Shown here: in pieces, positions 5,143 through 5,472 of the stretch
How the letters are laid out: the number at the start of each line of letters is the position of its first letter
Position numbering within the stretch: the first letter of the stretch is position 1
From: Bog-756 sp043784065
GTDB lineage: Bacteria > Actinomycetota > Acidimicrobiia > Acidimicrobiales > RAAP-2
Reading direction: 5' to 3'
Length of the DNA stretch: 5,472 bases
Assembly: GCA_043784065.1 (NCBI GenBank)
Contig: JAYVYR010000259.1
Location: forward strand, 1 to 5,472
Position numbers and translations under genes: made by a program
Notes under the pieces: generated by a model
The model's input: only the letters and a program-made list of their open reading frames with translations
Databases searched by the model: none
Told to the model about the DNA's origin: nothing

Positions 5143-5156
5143 CTTGTCCAACACCA
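5121..5156 (-). promoter_or_regulatory. leftward promoter of the TetR-cyp51 operon
   Basis: On the minus strand the -10 hexamer TATAGT (5133-5128) has five of six consensus bases. A weak -35 candidate TGGTGT (5156-5151) lies 17 bases upstream. The expected start site is about 5121, or A at 5119, only 0-2 bases before the ATG of the leader ORF. The promoter is embedded in the dyad, so repressor binding would block it. Confidence 0.55.
5122..5150 (+). repeat. GTCCA direct repeats at exact 12-base spacing
   Basis: GTCCA occurs at 5122, 5134 and 5146, the first two extended to GTCCAGAC. The constant 12-base step superimposes a direct repeat on the dyad. This could be a chance result of the symmetry for the first two copies, but the third lies outside the inner palindrome. 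Confidence 0.6.
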
Positions 5157-5161
5157 GGGGG
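5156..5161 (+). promoter_or_regulatory. ribosome binding site of the divergent dehydrogenase
   Basis: AGGGGG lies 5 bases before the GTG at 5167. It supports that GTG as the start; there is no other in-frame ATG, GTG or TTG between it and the Rossmann fold, and an upstream TTG frame ends at 5168-5170. Confidence 0.6.
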
Positions 5162-5166
5162 TTGTC

Positions 5167-5472
5167 GTGACGCCATCACAAGAACCAATACCGGGGGGCG
5201 GACCCACCGTCGGCGTCATCGGGCTCGGTGCAATCGGGGACGGCGTGGCCACGAGCATGCACGTCGCCGGGCTCCCTCTGGTCGTGTTCGACATCGTCGC
5301 CGAGGCGACTGACCGTCACGCCGGTCATGCCACGGTGGCCGCCTCGTCGGCCGAACTGGCCCGTGGCGCCGATGTCGTCGTCGTGGCTGTCGTCAACGAC
5401 GCGCAGGTTCACGCCGTGCTCTCGGGTCCTGACGGCGCGCTGGTGGAAGGCGGGCCCGACACCATGTTCATC
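5167..5472 (+). CDS. 3-hydroxyisobutyrate dehydrogenase-type NAD-binding protein, partial
   Basis: The first 102 codons of a gene cut by the window edge; the frame is open to the last base. After a short Pro/Gly-rich tail (1-14) comes an N-terminal Rossmann fold: VGVIGLGAIGDGVATSM (15-31) with the GxGxxG dinucleotide motif at Gly19-Gly24, a second strand LVVFD ending in Asp42, and ADVVVVAVVND (68-78). This is the pattern of the 3-hydroxyisobutyrate / 6-phosphogluconate / beta-hydroxyacid dehydrogenase superfamily, which oxidises beta-hydroxy acids. Asp42 at the end of the second strand favours NAD over NADP. The catalytic lysine would lie beyond the window. It is divergent from the TetR operon and shares its control region. 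From memory, the mycobacterial locus also carries such a dehydrogenase nearby (Rv0770). Which hydroxy acid it uses cannot be told from half a protein; family assignment is firm, function is not. Confidence 0.88.
   Translation, partial: MTPSQEPIPGGGPTVGVIGLGAIGDGVATSMHVAGLPLVVFDIVAEATDRHAGHATVAASSAELARGADVVVVAVVNDAQVHAVLSGPDGALVEGGPDTMFI

Larger units (their letters stand above)
5107..5156. promoter_or_regulatory. 50-base dyad, probable TetR operator over both promoters
   Basis: The sequence is symmetric about 5131/5132 with 20 of 25 positions matching: TGGTGT-N8-TGTC-N2-GACTATAGTC-N2-GACA-N8-ACACCA. The inner 22 bases (5121-5142) have the length and two-fold symmetry usual for a TetR-family operator. 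The outer arms extend the symmetry to about twice that length, enough for two dimers. It lies between the divergent TetR operon and the dehydrogenase gene and covers both predicted core promoters. Binding by the neighbouring TetR protein is inferred. The core differs from the KstR and KstR2 sterol-regulon motifs as I remember them. Confidence 0.8.

Noticed and set aside
5061..5294. Upstream extension of the TetR frame to 5294
   Set aside because: It would run through the divergent promoter region and the start of the dehydrogenase, and the added 78 residues do not look like a TetR N-terminus.
4326..5312. Plus-strand 328-codon open frame opposite the TetR gene
   Set aside because: It is antisense to a clear TetR gene and its translation is His/Arg/Gly-rich with no domain pattern.

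Overview
This is a GC-rich bacterial window, almost certainly from an actinobacterium. Support comes from the strong G/C bias at third codon positions, the tightly overlapping genes, the soluble P450s with a [3Fe-4S] ferredoxin, and a gene order that, as I remember it, matches the Mycobacterium tuberculosis cyp51 locus (Rv0762c to Rv0767c). Similarity to mycobacterial proteins is strong but clearly not identity. I cannot place the organism below phylum: Mycobacteriales and Acidimicrobiia-like lineages both fit.

Layout. Six genes run leftward (minus strand) as one probable operon. In order of transcription they are a TetR-family regulator (5060-4425), a CYP123-like cytochrome P450 (4428-3223), a short-chain dehydrogenase/reductase (3206-2379), CYP51 sterol 14-alpha-demethylase (2379-988), a small [3Fe-4S]-type ferredoxin (988-794) and a SnoaL/NTF2-fold protein (700-116). 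The first five are packed with overlaps of 4 or 1 bases or a 16-base gap. Only the last gene is set apart, by 93 bases. One divergent gene starts at 5167 on the plus strand and runs off the right edge; it is the N-terminal Rossmann domain of a 3-hydroxyisobutyrate/6-phosphogluconate-type dehydrogenase.

The control region between the divergent units (about 5061-5166) is the most interesting non-coding part. A 50-base imperfect dyad (5107-5156, 20 of 25 symmetric positions matching) is centred on GACTATAGTC. It supplies a TATAGT -10 hexamer on each strand and identical TGGTGT -35 candidates, each 17 bases from its -10. It looks like a single symmetric divergent promoter covered by the operator of the neighbouring TetR protein. 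The predicted leftward start site falls at or next to an ATG that opens a 20-codon leader ORF, whose stop overlaps the TetR start in an ATGA.

How the parts may work together. CYP51 would oxidise a 14-alpha-methyl sterol or triterpenoid with electrons from the ferredoxin. CYP123, the SDR and the SnoaL-fold protein would act on the same or a related polycyclic substrate, with the TetR protein sensing a ligand. No sterol-synthesis gene (squalene epoxidase, oxidosqualene cyclase) is visible, so the substrate could equally be imported. No ferredoxin reductase is present.

The left edge (1-115) holds no gene. It carries six perfect 8-base tandem repeats, three 9-base repeats and a weak hairpin beyond the operon's last stop codon. 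I see no RNA genes, CRISPR array or insertion sequence.
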